A DNA stretch of 64,000 nucleotides. Origin: Batillaria attramentaria. Its lineage: Eukaryota; Mollusca; Gastropoda; Batillariidae. Positions within the stretch are counted from its first letter, which is position 1. Each line of letters begins with the position of its first letter. The position numbers and the translations under genes are program-made. The notes beneath the pieces are model-generated. The model was not told where the DNA came from, made no database searches, and worked only from the letters and a program-made list of their open reading frames with translations. The stretch spans positions 3,437,501 through 3,501,500 of the forward strand of contig JACVVK020000001.1 of NCBI GenBank assembly GCA_018292915.2, read 5' to 3'. Shown here piece after piece: positions 1 through 11,622 of this stretch.

Positions 1-285
1 ACAAAACGTAACATCAGAGACACAAAGAGAAAGATATCTCTGTTCTATCGATTAGTTCCTCGGTGAACCAGCGACTGGAACAAAACGTAAAATCAGAGAG
101 GCAAAGAGAAAGATATCTCTGTTCTATCGATTAGTTTCATCGGCGAACCAGCGAATGAAACAAAACGTAAAATCAGAGACACAAAGAGAAAGATCTCTCT
201 GTTCTATCGATTAGTTCATCGGTGAACCAGCGAATGGAACGAAACGTAAAATCAGAGACACAAAGAGAAAGATCTCTCTGTTCTC
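1..285. repeat. Minisatellite, 79-80-bp unit, 3.6 copies, open at left edge
   Basis: Units start at 1, 80, 160 and 239 with ACAAAACGTAA. Each contains CAAAGAGAAAGATATCTCTG and GGTGAACCAGCGA. It probably continues beyond the window. Confidence 0.95.
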
Positions 286-1223
286 TATCAGAGATATACA
301 GCAGTACATGTGTCTCTATTAAGATCACGAACTAAAATCTAAATACATTAAATTCCTGACTTTCCCCTTTTCATACTTTGATACAATGAAACGCTTTCGG
401 GGACAAACATAATTATTTAGAAAATAGAGAAATGGCTAAAATAAACAATGAAATAAAAAAGATATTGATAAATAAAGATTTTTGTCTGTTTTTTTTTTTT
501 CTGTTTTTTTTTCTTCTTTTTTTTTTTCTTTTTCTTTCTGACAGAATTTGAATATTTCCGCAAAATCAATCGTTCAGAAATGAATATTTGTACTTTAGCC
601 TAGGTTTTCCCGTGCATATAAATAAATAAAGAATGGTTTCGGCAAATACACGATAATTAATGGAGGGAGTTGGGGAGAGAAAATCGATAAAAGACATCAC
701 GGAATATAATTATCAATGCAAATACATGCAGAACAAAACGAAACACTCCATCCTGTTTGCTCAGTATACCTTTACCAAGTAAATAGCCTAAATAATACTT
801 TACCGCAAAAAAGGCAAAAGTACTGTTCTGCCCTGTAATGGCAAAGCACAGTAAGTCAACTGACGTCAAAACGCCATTACGTCAATGTCCCCTTTTCCCC
901 TAAAATGACGTCATGGACTTATTGTAATTTGCCTTTACACGGCAGTGCAGCTCAAAATAGAATCACCAACAAAGAAAAACAAATCAACAGGAGAACATCA
1001 TACCTGGCCATTGTTGTCATCCCAATAGAATAAATGCCTCGCAGCTCCAGGAGTTTGAAGCAAAATACTGTGTTCCACTGAACGCACACCGCAATTACAG
1101 TAAAACATTTGGCACTGAATAACGGCAACCTTCATCAACAAAACTTACCGAACACTCGGTGTAGCAAAGATACTAATAGTAGCAATACTTCTCTTGGTTC
1201 CTCCATCTCAAAGCGCATTGATT
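286..1223. other. Unassigned sequence between two minisatellites
   Basis: AT-rich with T-runs at 489-532. A CRE-like TGACGTCA sits at 906-913, with TGACGTC also near 862. No gene recognised. Confidence 0.5.
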
Positions 1224-1757
1224 ACAAAGTTCTTTACCTTTAACTTGTAACAATATCTCCACGGATCTGCACCACAAAGTTCTTTACCTAACTTGTAACA
1301 ATGTCTCCACGGATCTGCACCACAAAGTTCTCTACCTAACTTGTAACAATGTCTCCACGGATCTGCACCACAAAGTTCTTTACCTATCTTGTAACAATGT
1401 CTCCACGGATCTGCACCACAAAGTTCTTTACCTAACTTGTAACAATGTCTCCACGGATCTGCACCACAAAGTTCTTTACCTAACTTGTAACAATGTCTCC
1501 ACGGATCTGCACCACAAAGTTCTTTACCTAACTTGTAACAATGTCTCCACGGATCTGCACCACAAAGTTCTCTACCTAACTTGTAACAATGTCTCCACGG
1601 ATCTGCACCACAAAGTTCTTTACCTAACTTGTAACAATGTCTCCACGGATCTGCACCACAAAATTCTTTACCTAACTTTTAACAATGTCTCCACGGATCT
1701 GCACCACACAATTCTTTACCTAATTTTTAACAATGTCTCCACGGATCTGCACCACAG
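1224..1757. repeat. Minisatellite, 48-bp unit, about 11 copies
   Basis: Unit: CACAAAGTTCTTTACCTAAC, TTGTAACAATGTCTCCACGG, ATCTGCAC. Most units are near-identical; the last two drift (AACTTTTAACA). Confidence 0.95.
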
Positions 1758-1854
1758 TATCGCCAAGAACCTGTTTTTCTTTGCGCTTCCGGTCGTGAAT
1801 CAGAATATCCCATCTTCGCCTCAGACCAATCATGTTATCGACACCTTCATAGTC

Positions 1855-2050
1855 CGTTGGTAGTTTTGGGGGTGAATGTCCGTTTCCACCACGTACGCGT
1901 TACCACAGACGGGGCAATGAAGAAGAATTCAGCACACACATTTTACACATATATTTTTATGCTGCCAGCCGGGATTCGAACTCAAGACCAAAGCGTTGAC
2001 AGTCAAATGTTAGCTGTACCAGCAGCAGCTCGGTCATCACCTCCCCAACG
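1855..2050 (-). mobile_element. SINE-A copy, diverged
   Basis: SINE-A is the commonest repeat here. In sense orientation it has a tRNA-like head (GGGAGCCGGGRTAGCCGAAT, then a GAGTTCGAATCCCG B box), a body with TATTTGTGCTGGCC and TTTGATATCACCC, and a GGAAAAGGACGTTAAAC tail followed by (CCCA)n. This copy is divergent but keeps the B-box region and the body order. Confidence 0.65.
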
Positions 2051-2547
2051 CCTTTAGTTCAGAGTAAACATTCCACGTCACAGAGCACGTCCTCCACCAC
2101 GGCAAAAATGTGTGTGTGTGTGTGTTTTTGTCACTAACAAGAAAAGTGCTCCGTCGTATGACAGTCTGACCGTATCTTTAATTTCATTTCAGCCACGCAA
2201 TTAGACGAATAAAACGAAGAAGAATGTTTACTTTTGGCAACCACTGTCCCTGCGCAGTTGCCCATATTATGTGTTGTGCAGATGCCATGACGCAGTTGGC
2301 AACAAAACGCGCATGTTAGTACTACCGATGTGGACTAAATTGTGAGTGTTTTCAAGATAAATAAATAAATGTGCGTTTTCTTCTTGCTCCCGCACCCCCT
2401 CCCCCCCTCCCCCAAATGTTAGTCAAAGAAAGAAAGAAATGTGTGTTTGGTTCTGATGTTGTCTAGAAATGTTAGTCACGTAAATAAATAAATAAATAAA
2501 TAAATAAAGCAAGTTTGGTTTGGTTCTTTTCCCCCCAAAAGTGTTAC
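2051..2547. other. 3' flank of gene 1
   Basis: Short (GT)n at 2110, C-runs at 2395 and (AAAT)n at 2483-2508. I found no minus-strand AATAAA here, so the transcript end is unknown. Confidence 0.5.
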
Positions 2548-3099
2548 TCATGTCATATTTTCGCAAGCATTCCGATCGCTCCTTTCTTCGTTTCTTTGAT
2601 CAACGTCCTCACCGTCGTCTTCTTCCTCCTCCACATCAAAGTCGTCCAGATCTTCATCGTCGACGTCCTCTCCGATCCCCTCGTCGGGAACCTCTCTCCC
2701 TATTCCATTCATTTCACCGGACATCGTCACCCCCGTCGCTACGTCTCGGTTCCTAGGAACAGGCTCTTCTTGAAACCCGTTGCGGGCACCATCCAGATCG
2801 TCTCCTGCCGACCTCAGGTCTACTGGGTGAATCAGGTGAGTTCCAGACTCAACCTGGGTACCGGCGTTTATCAGGGTTTCTTCGGATGCATCGTGGTGAG
2901 CTGCGATGCCGCCGGAGTGACTCTGATGAGCCAGAGAAGCTTCTCCTGCAGAAGCCCCGTTGGTGACACACGTTCCGAAGCCGTTGAGGTGTTGGTCCGG
3001 ACTCAACGCGTCGTCCACTGGCGTTGAGTAACCGAGAGACGGGGTTGAGCTGTGAGTGACGTCTAACAAGGATGCGGGTCGGATGGAGCCGAATCGTAC
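2548..3099 (-). CDS. Gene 1 exon 2 (Ser/His-rich then acidic C-terminal tail)
   Basis: Open for 183 codons from a good acceptor (TTTTCAG at 3100-3106 read on the minus strand) and in frame with exon 1. The product begins [13 protein letters not shown], continues Ser/Thr/His-rich, and ends with a long Asp/Glu run followed by a short basic stretch. I recognise no domain. An acidic tail would suit an activation domain, but that is inference. Support for coding is the matching phase and the long open frame; no homology was tested. Confidence 0.68.
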   Translation of the reverse strand, partial: VRFGSIRPASLLDVTHSSTPSLGYSTPVDDALSPDQHLNGFGTCVTNGASAGEASLAHQSHSGGIAAHHDASEETLINAGTQVESGTHLIHPVDLRSAGDDLDGARNGFQEEPVPRNRDVATGVTMSGEMNGIGREVPDEGIGEDVDDEDLDDFDVEEEEDDGEDVDQRNEERSDRNACENMT

Positions 3100-3411
3100 C
3101 TGAAAATGGACAACTGTTCTAAAATACCTGATTTTTTTTAATGCTCAGTTTGACATCTAATCATTTTACTGTCCTGTCATTTGACATCTTATCACTCTAC
3201 TGTCATTTAGGAAGAGGATATACGCGTAATGGATTCGATAATCATTTAGCCCTTTTAACTTTTGACGGTAGAATTTGCCCTCCGTCTGGAACGCTTTACC
3301 TGTCACCATTAGGGATCTTCCCACGCTGACTCAATTCAAAGCCCATTTAAAGACCTACCTCTTTAGGCAAGCTTTTGAGCTGTAGTCCGACCACTTTTTC
3401 ATCAGCACTCG

Positions 3412-3482
<71 letters not shown>

Positions 3483-4791
3483 CGCAAAGAGCGTTTCGTA
3501 GAAAACAGATAGGCCCTATATAAACTGTATTCATTATTATTATTATTATTATAATTTGCCTGGCCATATTTGGGGCTTTGGTGTTAAGGGTTTTGGCGAC
3601 CACAGAGGTAGAAACACCCCCCCCCCCCCCTCACCCCCGCAGAGATCTAGAGCGGAACTCTTTCCGGTTTCTTTTAGGAAACGCCTAGAGATCACAATGT
3701 GTGTGAAGTCTTTTGGATGTCTAGCACGTAAATATATCGGCGTGTAGTAAGTGCACACTGTGTTGCGCAAAACCCCAGGAAAATAAAGCGAAACGTTATC
3801 TAGCTTTGTTTTAAAATAAAAAAAAATATGGGGTCTGGGCACGCTGTACTGTTTTCTTCCCAACGGCTTTTATCTTTTTGCAGCATTTTTGCAGCTGCAA
3901 TTTGCACAATGTTATCTTGAAATGTTTCTAAAACCTTGTGGAAGCTTGAACGTCTAGTCTTTCACTTTGTGCTGCTTTATTTTGAGCGCATACGCGCATC
4001 GCGTTCAAATTAGAACACATGTGCTAACAACTGTGAACGCCCAAGACAGGTTTTCACCTGTTCGTGTACAAGTGGTCAAACCGTACCTGAGACGGGTCCA
4101 CGCCGTTGACGATCTCAGACATGAAGCCGATGTAGGAGATGGCGAGGCGCAGCGTCTCTATCCTGGACAACCTCTTCTCGTAGGCGAACGTCGGGATGCG
4201 GCGCCGGAGACGATCGAAAGCTTCGTTCAGGCTGAACATCCGACGTCGTTCTCTGACGTTCGCGGCCCGTCGCTGGGCCATGGTCGGTACCCGGCGTTTC
4301 CTGGACTTTGTCTCATGTCTGGATAATTGTCCGTCAGCTTTGGGTAGGCGGTCAGCTCCGAGGACGGGGAACCCGTTGTGGTTGCTGACGGCGTCGGTGT
4401 GGTTGTAGCTGTTGTTGATGAGCGGGCTGGCCAGGCCGGCGGCCGGTCCGGCGTGGAGATAGTGTGGCTGGTTCTGGAAGTAAGGCAGCGACTCCTCGAA
4501 CTCCATCCACATGTAAGGAGGTCTGAACTGGGCGTACAGACCAGCACCCCCTCCTCCATCGCCAACGTCTCCCCCTCCCCCGGGATATCCTCTGACCCCA
4601 GCCTGATACCCAGGCCCGGGCAGGTCCCCCAGGGACGGGACGGCGGCGTGTGGGTAGGTGCCTACACTGGAATACACCTCCGGGTAGTAGGATGACCTGG
4701 CGTTGGGGTCGGCAGCCGGGGAGAGGTCGGACACTGAAGGCATGAAGAGCGTCTTGGGGTAGGCAGACGTTGGGCAGAAGTAATGGCTCAT
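2548..4791 (-). CDS. Fer3-like (FERD3L/Nato3-type) bHLH transcription factor, gene 1, two exons
   Basis: Predicted structure is exon 1 at 4791-4087 (235 codons) and exon 2 at 3099-2548 (183 codons plus TGA), giving about 418 residues. The junction is phase 0: the donor reads CAG|GTACGG and the acceptor TCCATTTTCAG|GTACG, and both exons stay open. I chose the ATG at 4791 because an in-frame TAA lies about 30 bases upstream. The bHLH domain spans roughly residues 168-226. Its basic region contains [11 protein letters not shown] and its second helix contains [13 protein letters not shown], which separates Fer3-type factors from the Ptf1a type (VDTLKLA in that family). The N-terminus is rich in Gly, Pro and Tyr. 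Exon 2 supplies a tail ending in an Asp/Glu-rich stretch of about 40 residues. Known family members bind E-box DNA as dimers with E proteins and act in neural progenitors; that role is inferred here. Human FERD3L is much shorter. The exact orthologue class is uncertain. Confidence 0.85.
3265..3556 (+). mobile_element. CR1/L2-like LINE 3' fragment
   Basis: Encodes, with one frame slip, the end typical of CR1-type reverse transcriptases (WNALPV-like, then [16 protein letters not shown] and a stop). A (GT)n tract (3414-3480), an AGCGC...CCCTATATAAA stretch and an (ATT)n tail follow. It lies in the intron of gene 1, antisense to it. Confidence 0.75.
3414..3480. repeat. (GT)n microsatellite in LINE 3' end
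   Basis: About 33 uninterrupted GT units inside the LINE fragment at 3265-3556. Confidence 0.97.
4087..4791 (-). CDS. Gene 1 exon 1 (N-terminus and complete bHLH domain)
   Basis: This exon holds the whole DNA-binding and dimerisation domain. If it is not spliced at 4087/4086 the frame runs only ten more codons to a stop at 4054. The alternative product would therefore be a 245-residue protein that ends just after the bHLH domain and lacks the acidic tail. Confidence 0.88.
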
Positions 4792-4805
4792 AGCCTGCTG
4801 ACGAC

Positions 4806-4960
4806 GGAACACATGCAGAACTTACTCTCCAAACCACCGCTCACTGACCCTAAAAGTTTGTGGGTGAATCGGATGTTGGAAAACTTGCAGAACTTACTCC
4901 AAAACAACGTTCAGTGACCTAAAGGTTTATGGATGCATTAGACGTCGGAGCACATGAACA
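4806..4960. repeat. 72-bp tandem duplication just upstream of gene 1
   Basis: Two diverged copies (about 4806-4877 and 4878-4947) share TGCAGAACTTACTC, then CAGTGACC or CACTGACC, then AAAGTTT/AAGGTTT. A third start (GAGCACATG) follows at 4948. The repeat lies in the probable 5' UTR or proximal promoter. Confidence 0.7.
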
Positions 4961-5044
4961 TATTCTTCAAGGCGCTGTCCATTTGCCCGAGAGGTTTTCA
5001 GATGAAACAACGGCGCGAGGCATTCAGTGCAGATAATCCACTTG

Positions 5045-5052
5045 CTTTATAT
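5045..5052 (-). promoter_or_regulatory. Candidate TATA box for gene 1
   Basis: Reads ATATAAAG on the minus strand, about 255 bases upstream of the chosen ATG. A start site near 5015-5020 would leave a 5' UTR of about 225 bases containing the duplicated 72-bp segment. This is a motif match only. Confidence 0.3.
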
Positions 5053-6029
5053 TTCTAACTTCTAGGCTCCCCACTTCACAGACACAACGGTTCACATACA
5101 GACCTTGCACCGCAAAAAGTTCTGCCTCAGTACTGGAAGCTATATTCAAACACAGCTCTCAATTGTTCTAAATAGTTCGGGATTCAAGGACGGCTGTTGT
5201 CTGTCCTATGGAATGACAAACTCTTTGAACCGAGTGAATCTCATAATTATTAACACCTTAGGACCAGCACTTCTTCCATGTCTTCACGGTACCTACCTAC
5301 CCCTAAACTTCCAGACAACAGACAGTATAAGGACACCCAAGAAGCCTCTCACACACTCAGTTCAATCTCAGCCTCTGTATCCGAAAGACGGGAAGGAAGT
5401 CGGTATGAGTTGGTATTGAATCTCATGCATCAAACTCTCCAACCAAAGAGAAACGATTTCCCCGGGAAAAGGCAGAGACAATCCTTCACGTCTTCGTCCG
5501 GCTACCTCTCAGTCGGTTTCGGGGAGCAGATTTTCTCATTTCCGTTGCCACTGTTTCTTCAAATTAAGGACTTTTTGGCAGCAGGGGCGACACTTTGGCC
5601 CCGCCGCGACTTCATCTAGTCGGCTGGAATCAATGGTGAGAGGACCCTGATGGAGAATTAATTCCTGGCCGTTGCAGACGGGGTTCTTCAGTTCATAAAC
5701 GCGACGGATTCTTCGGAGCGAGAGTTGGCCGAACGGTGGTGATATTGGAATTCTTTGTTGACCTTTTGCTGCGTCCTCTCCGTTCTAGCGAGTTTCTGCA
5801 GCGCTTGTTGTTGTCACACTTGTACAGCTGTTGAAACACAACTGAAACAAGATTAGATATCTTAATTATAGATTGAAACAAAGAGGGGAAAAATCAGAAA
5901 GAATACCCACCGCATATTGTCGAAAGTTTGGTTTTAATATAAAAAAAACCCACACAGACAATAGGTCTAAATAACTTGTAACAATTACTGATTTGTTTTT
6001 GAGGGTTACATTCTGTTGAACTGATATGT
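5053..6029. other. Upstream flank of gene 1
   Basis: Unique-looking sequence without a repeat I recognise; the open frames are short and overlapping on both strands. It could hold regulatory DNA or an upstream exon of gene 1. Confidence 0.4.
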
Positions 6030-6196
6030 GGGGAGCCGGGATAGCCGAACGGTAGAGCATTGGTCTTTCAATGCTCGGGTTGTGAGGTGGGAATCCCGGC
6101 TGGGGCCACATATTTATGCTGGCCTTTTTCTCGTTGCCCCATCTTTTGTATCACCCATATATGGTGGAAAAGAACGTTAAACACCCAAACACCACC
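6030..6196 (+). mobile_element. SINE-A copy, full length
   Basis: Complete tRNA-like head, body and tail on the plus strand; the B box has drifted (GAGGTGGGAATCCC). The flanks share CTGTTGA. Confidence 0.88.
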
Positions 6197-6199
6197 CAT

Positions 6200-6751
6200 C
6201 CTGTTGAGCTTTTGCAGTTCAGGTGTTTGTGGGTTGCCACAGCCTACCGCATATCAAATTACGGTTTAACTGCACAACAGAGGAATTGATTACCCCCCCT
6301 ACCCTCCCAAAATAAATTAATAAATAAATAAATAAAATAAAGGGAGAAAAACAGCAAACAAACAAAAACAAGAAAAAAGGCAAAACAAACAAACAGGCTA
6401 AAATAAAAAGAAAGAAAAACAACAAACAAACAAAAACAAGAAAAACAAACAAACAAACAAACAAACAACAAAAATCTACAGCAACAACACAAAAACAAAA
6501 ACAAACCAACAAGAACAAAAAACGAAACAAACAAAACAAAGTTAAACTAGGAAGCGGGAAAAGGAAACATGGATTATCAGTGCTGCTCTGAGATGTTCAT
6601 TGTTTTCCCTGATGAACCTTACTCTAGAAAGAAAGGAAAAAAAAAAGGCGCTGGAGCGTAAACAATATTTACACCCAAAATGATTACCCTCTGCCAAAAT
6701 GTATGTATTTTTCTTCTTTATTTTTTTTTATAACTCCGGTCAACGTCAAAA

Positions 6752-6756
<5 letters not shown>
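6200..6756. other. A/C-rich low-complexity tract
   Basis: (CAAA)n and AAC-rich sequence at 6310-6540; nothing genic seen. Confidence 0.6.
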
Positions 6757-8019
<1,263 letters not shown>

Positions 8020-8470
8020 AATCGACAACAACAACAACAACAACGACGACGTTCACGATCACGATCACGACCACGACAACAACATCGACAGCAGCAGCAA
8101 TAACAACCATCAATACCACAATCATTATATGATAGTTCGTCAGACACAACTGATTATGGCGACATTTCATACAAACAACTGTGCCAAAATACACGTTTGC
8201 AACAGCAACAACAACAGCAGCGACAACAGCAGCAACAACAACAACAATCATTACCACAAGCATTGTGTGACAGATGGTCAGACAACTGATCCTGACGACA
8301 GCGGGTTTAGTAACAGTGAACAAATACGTAGTAGTGAACAAGGACGTACAAATACGTCTCAAATACACGATTACAACAACAATGACAACAATAATAGCAA
8401 CAACAAAAACAACATTAACAACGAAACGACAGAAGAAGCAACAATAACTGACCACCACAAATACCAGAAC
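8020..8470. repeat. Degenerate (CAA)n / (CAACAG)n tract
   Basis: Trinucleotide-biased sequence coding for poly-Asn on one strand and Val-rich runs on the other. I see no gene. Confidence 0.8.
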
Positions 8471-8559
8471 TGTATATCAAATGATTCAGAAGCAGAAGAA
8501 AACCATATTTATTACGCTGCAAAGGAAGTACATGTAGTCAGATTTTGCGTGAAATTCAG

Positions 8560-8746
8560 CTTCTTAGCCCAGGCTGTCTGGAACTCCTTGCCAGTCGAAC
8601 TCCGCCTTCAGACCTCACTGCCTCTGTTTAAATCCCATCTGAAGACCTTTCTCTTTCGCCAGGGCTTTGATAGTTAAGCCTCTGTTGAGCCTGTCCTTCT
8701 GTACCATGAGTTCGTTGCACTGCCAAGTTGTATGTATGTATGTAAA

Positions 8747-8837
<91 letters not shown>

Positions 8838-8895
8838 CGCGCGTTTTAAGCGCGGCGAGTCCTTGGAATTTGGAGAGCAGCGCTCAATAAAAACT
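8560..8895 (+). mobile_element. CR1/L2-like LINE 3' fragment
   Basis: Encodes AVWNSLPVELR, then LFKSHLKTFLFRQGFDS and a stop, followed by a long (GT)n array (8748-8833) and a GCGCTCAATAAAAAC end. This is the same layout as the fragment at 3265. It follows a CAA/CAG-rich tract that creates an Asn-rich but non-genic open frame. Confidence 0.75.
8748..8833. repeat. (GT)n microsatellite in LINE 3' end
   Basis: About 40 GT units between the LINE coding end and its terminus. Confidence 0.97.
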
Positions 8896-9255
8896 ATGTA
8901 TTAGAGTTAAGCACCTCCTGAATTCGAATCCCGACGGGGTCGAAATTTGTACCGGTTAAGGACTCAGCCCGCCCGGCAAAAACTGCACGTGCTCTCTGGT
9001 GCGCAGCACGCAGGACACCTCAGCTGTGAGTTGGACTTTTCGGGATAAGTTCTGAACTGTTTTGTTTCATTGATCTAGTCTATGAAATCGTCCCCGCGAA
9101 GGACAAACGAAGTCATCAACTCAGGACACCCATCCACAATAATTATTTTGCTTCACACTTCAACAGTATGAAGCCTGTGCAATTAATCATACAAGCTGTT
9201 GCTCGTCAGCATGTCAACCCCACTTTTTCTACGCTTAATAGCGACGAAAGCGTAA

Positions 9256-9402
9256 TGGGCGGGTGGGTGTTCGGGGGTTTAACGTCCTTTTCCGCCACGT
9301 ATGGGTGTTATGGAAGACGGAGCAACGAGAAAAAGAGGCCAGCACAAATATATGGCCCGAGCCAGGATTCGAACTCACGACCCGTGCAGGCAAATGTATG
9401 AT
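9256..9402 (-). mobile_element. SINE-A copy, head missing
   Basis: Tail and body intact on the minus strand through the B box. It breaks off before the A box. Confidence 0.8.
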
Positions 9403-9439
9403 AAACTTTAAAAGTATCTCTGTGGCTTACTAGCAGTGT

Positions 9440-10500
9440 CCTGTAGTCGGGACATTACCGTCCCAAGCGCTATAGCGGTGTATATACTAACCAACCAACC
9501 GACAACCAACCGACAACCAACCAACCAATTTTGCTGTATCCTGAATACAGTTTACTGGCGTGTTTGTTGTCTTACTGTCCCGTGCGCTGTAAAGAAGCTG
9601 TCTTCACATGCGCCGTAGCGAGGGTGTCTTCACATACTAACCAATCAAGCAACCAACCAGTCGGCAACCCAACCCAACAGCCATCTTTCCCTGCATTTTC
9701 AAACAGTGTTCAACTGTGTTTGTTGTATTACTGTCTCGTGCGCTGTCAGGAAGCTGTCTTCACATGCGCCGTAGCGAGGGTGTCTTCACATACTAACCAA
9801 TCAAGCAACCAACCAGTCGGCAACCCAACCCAACAGCCATCTTTCCCCTGCATTTTCAAACAGTGTTCAACTGTGTTTGTTGTATTACTGTCTCGTGCGC
9901 TGTCAGGAAGCTGTCTTCACATGCGCTGCAGCGAGGGTGTCTTCACATACTAACAACCAAGCAACCAACCAATCGGCAACCCAACCCAACAGCCATCTTT
10001 CCCTGCATTTTCAAACAGTGTTCAACTGTGTTTATTGTCTTACTGTCTCGTGCGCTGTGAGGAAGCTGTCTTCACATGCGCTGCAGCGAGGGTGTCTTCA
10101 CATACTAACAACCACGCAACCAACCAATCGGCAACCCAACCCAACAGCCATCTTTCCCTGCATTTTCAAACAGTGTTCAACTGTGTTTATTGTCTTACTG
10201 TCTCGTGCGCTGTGAGGAAGCTGTCTTCACATGCGCTGTAGCGAGGGTGTCTTCACATACTAACCAATCAAGCAACCAACCAGTCGGCAACCCAACCCAA
10301 CAGCCATCTTTCGCTGCATTTTCAGTGTTCAACTGTGTTTATTGTCTTACTGTCTCGTGCGCTGTCAGGAAGCTGTCTTCACATACTAACCAGCCAACCG
10401 GCCAACCAACCGACCGACAATTAACCAACAAATACATTAAAACCAGTACCCATTTTCCTGTGCTTCCAATACAGTGTACGAGTGTCTTTGTTGTCATGTG
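9440..10500. repeat. Tandem array, 155-157-bp unit, about five units plus partial ends
   Basis: Units contain CACATACTAACCAATCAAGC, GGCAACCCAACCCAACAGCC, ATTTTCAAACAGTGTTCAAC and TCTCGTGCGCTGT. Starts near 9631, 9787, 9944, 10099 and 10254; the last unit is shortened to 126 bp. Frames stay open across units because the period is near a multiple of three, but nothing indicates a gene. Confidence 0.93.
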
Positions 10501-10526
10501 ACATATATTAGGACTTTACGAGGTTA

Positions 10527-10618
10527 TTAACTCTTTGACGACGAAGCACAATTTCTAACACGCGATTTCCTATAGGAAATCGCGTGTTAGAAATTGTGCT
10601 TCGTCGTCAAAGAGTTAA
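10527..10618. mobile_element. Perfect 92-bp palindrome with TTAA ends
   Basis: Two 46-base arms with no spacer; each begins TTAACTCTTTGACGACGAAG and ends at a central TA. It shares arm sequence with the hairpin at 47157-47209. Confidence 0.92.
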
Positions 10619-11419
10619 CCTTATGTACACAATTTAAAAAAAAAAATCTTTATGATACATTGACTACAACTACAGCGCTACGCTGTTTTTGATAACTGTG
10701 CAGCCGTCACGCACAACCTTTTGCATCGAGGAGAAATCTATACCGCCCACACGGCAGTTTTCTGATCAGTACCTGACAAAGTCTTAACGCTCCGCCTGTC
10801 AAACCACATGAGCCTTGTATCGGCTTACCATGAAGCCAGTTCCGGGGCCAACCAGGCTGCGAAACTAGCCAAAATAGCCTCAATAAGGCCAGCATCGCAG
10901 GCAGTTTGACCTCAAACCACAAACACGAGTCCAAATTAACCGGGACACACGAGAGGGTAAGCCTTGCCACCCAGCCCCCGCAATCCGTTTTTCTTTTCAC
11001 GTTGTCCTCGGCCGGAACACTGCGCATGTCAATGGCGACCTCCCGGATGTCCGATGTGGCGGTAATTAATACGCCTGACGATCAACATGTGCACGCTTTA
11101 TAGAGTGCACGTGCAGCAGATTACTTGCGCGTGCGCTGTCCGATGGTCCCCCCACCCTCCTTCCTCCTCCCCCCCCCCCCTACAACCCCTTATTTTACAG
11201 ACGGAAGTTTTGGAGGGATAAATCAGTGAGACTGGAAGTATGGGCAGTCATTGTACTGTCACACTGTGAAAACACATCTTTATTTTCTTTTCGCATTTTT
11301 TCCTCATTCATTTTGTTCTGTAATTAGATTTACTGGGGATGGCCAATTTGTTAGCTTTTGGGGACTGTCTGGAAATGAGACAATAGATGTTTAGACTTTT
11401 TTTTACGAGAGTTTTTTAT
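10619..11419. other. Unassigned sequence
   Basis: 10690-11030 has open frames on both strands but no recognisable protein. C-run at 11169-11180. Confidence 0.4.
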
Positions 11420-11432
11420 CGGTGAAGTTACA

Positions 11433-11609
11433 GGGTGGGTGGGGTGAGTGTTTGGGGGTTTAACGTCCTTTTCCACCACATACGGGTGATATCAAAGACG
11501 GGGCAATGATGAAAAAGCCAGCACAAATATTTGGCCCCAGCCGGGATACGAACTCACGACCCGAGCATTAGAAGTCCAACGCTCTACCATTCGGCCCCCC
11601 CGGCTCCCC
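11433..11609 (-). mobile_element. SINE-A copy with 13-bp target-site duplication
   Basis: Full length. The flanks CGGTGAAGTTACA at 11420-11432 and 11610-11622 are identical, so insertion was fairly recent. Confidence 0.93.
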
Positions 11610-11622
11610 CGGTGAAGTTACA

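Larger units (their letters stand above)
3100..4086 (-). other. Gene 1 intron, 987 bp
   Basis: GT-AG intron on the minus strand. It contains a plus-strand CR1/L2-like LINE 3' fragment (3265-3556) with its (GT)n tract. The rest (3557-4086) includes a C-run at 3617-3630 and otherwise shows nothing I recognise. Confidence 0.7.

Noticed and set aside
3355..3603. Open frames through (GT)n/(AC)n tracts, here and across the window
   Set aside because: Poly-(Cys-Val) or poly-(Thr-His) translations of dinucleotide repeats are not genes.
8129..8677. Asn-rich 182-codon open frame as a gene
   Set aside because: The Asn runs come from a degenerate (CAA)n tract and the end is a CR1/L2-like LINE fragment.
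9531..10501. Open frames across the 155-bp array as a repeat protein
   Set aside because: The period is 155-157, not a constant multiple of three, so no frame is kept through the array.
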